Part shown: in pieces, positions 5,575 through 5,624 of the stretch
Layout of the letters: each line of letters starts with the position of its first letter
Position numbering within the stretch: the stretch's first letter is position 1
Made by a program: the position numbers and the translations under genes
From: Candidatus Desantisbacteria bacterium CG2_30_40_21
GTDB lineage: Bacteria; UBA9089; CG2-30-40-21
DNA: 5,624 nt
Direction: 5' to 3'
NCBI GenBank assembly: GCA_001873945.1
Contig: MNYI01000150.1
Coordinates: forward strand, 1-5,624
Notes under the pieces: generated by a model
Told to the model about the DNA's origin: nothing
Seen by the model: the letters and a program-made list of their open reading frames with translations, nothing else
Database searches by the model: none

Positions 5575-5624
5575 CACAGAACCCGTAATTGTTGTCCTGA
5601 GTGTTTATTCTTTAGAGGGCAACA
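5575..5624. other. Gene-free window end
   Basis: Beyond the inverted repeat only 50 bases remain. I see no start codon with a ribosome site, no RNA gene and no further repeat in them. A neighbouring gene may begin outside the window. Confidence 0.3.

Overview
This window is an AT-rich bacterial fragment (roughly 40% G+C by eye) with three intact protein genes. They are flanked on both sides by short repeat-rich, palindrome-forming intergenic DNA. Nothing in it fixes the taxon. Sec-type signal peptides, a periplasm-type domain pair and abundant TPR and WD40 repeats suggest an uncultured Gram-negative-type bacterium, possibly of a candidate phylum or the planctomycete/deltaproteobacterial range. 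That placement is inference.

Layout. Positions 1-152 hold an imperfect inverted repeat built from degenerate GTTGAT units, followed by a short copy of a 'TTCTCCGTGGTGAAT' repeat motif. Positions 153-2495 (minus strand) encode a 780-residue exported TPR protein. Its C-terminus looks like a CsgG/TolB-N-like domain followed by a FlgT-C-like beta domain and a lysine-rich tail. Positions 2496-2761 are a divergent intergenic region with a full-consensus sigma70-type promoter on the plus strand and a weaker candidate on the minus strand. Positions 2762-3466 (plus) encode a 234-residue NodB/CE4-type polysaccharide deacetylase without a signal peptide. After 35 bp follows 3502-5235 (plus), a 577-residue exported WD40 protein with 13 regular repeats. 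Positions 5236-5624 carry no gene but contain a nested inverted repeat of about 257 bp (5318-5574), whose arms include the 'CACCACGGAGACACGGAG' repeat.

How the parts may work together. The deacetylase and WD40 genes are probably co-transcribed from the promoter at 2675-2704, and the TPR gene is read divergently. Two of the three products are predicted to leave the cytoplasm and are repeat scaffolds, and the third modifies N-acetylated glycans. A role at the cell envelope or in surface polysaccharide is therefore plausible, but no biosynthetic or export gene is visible to prove it. I see no CRISPR array, tRNA, rRNA, transposase or recognised defence system. The least explained items are the nested foldback element at 5318-5574, the unusual 40-residue TPR modules, and the 13-unit WD40 array.
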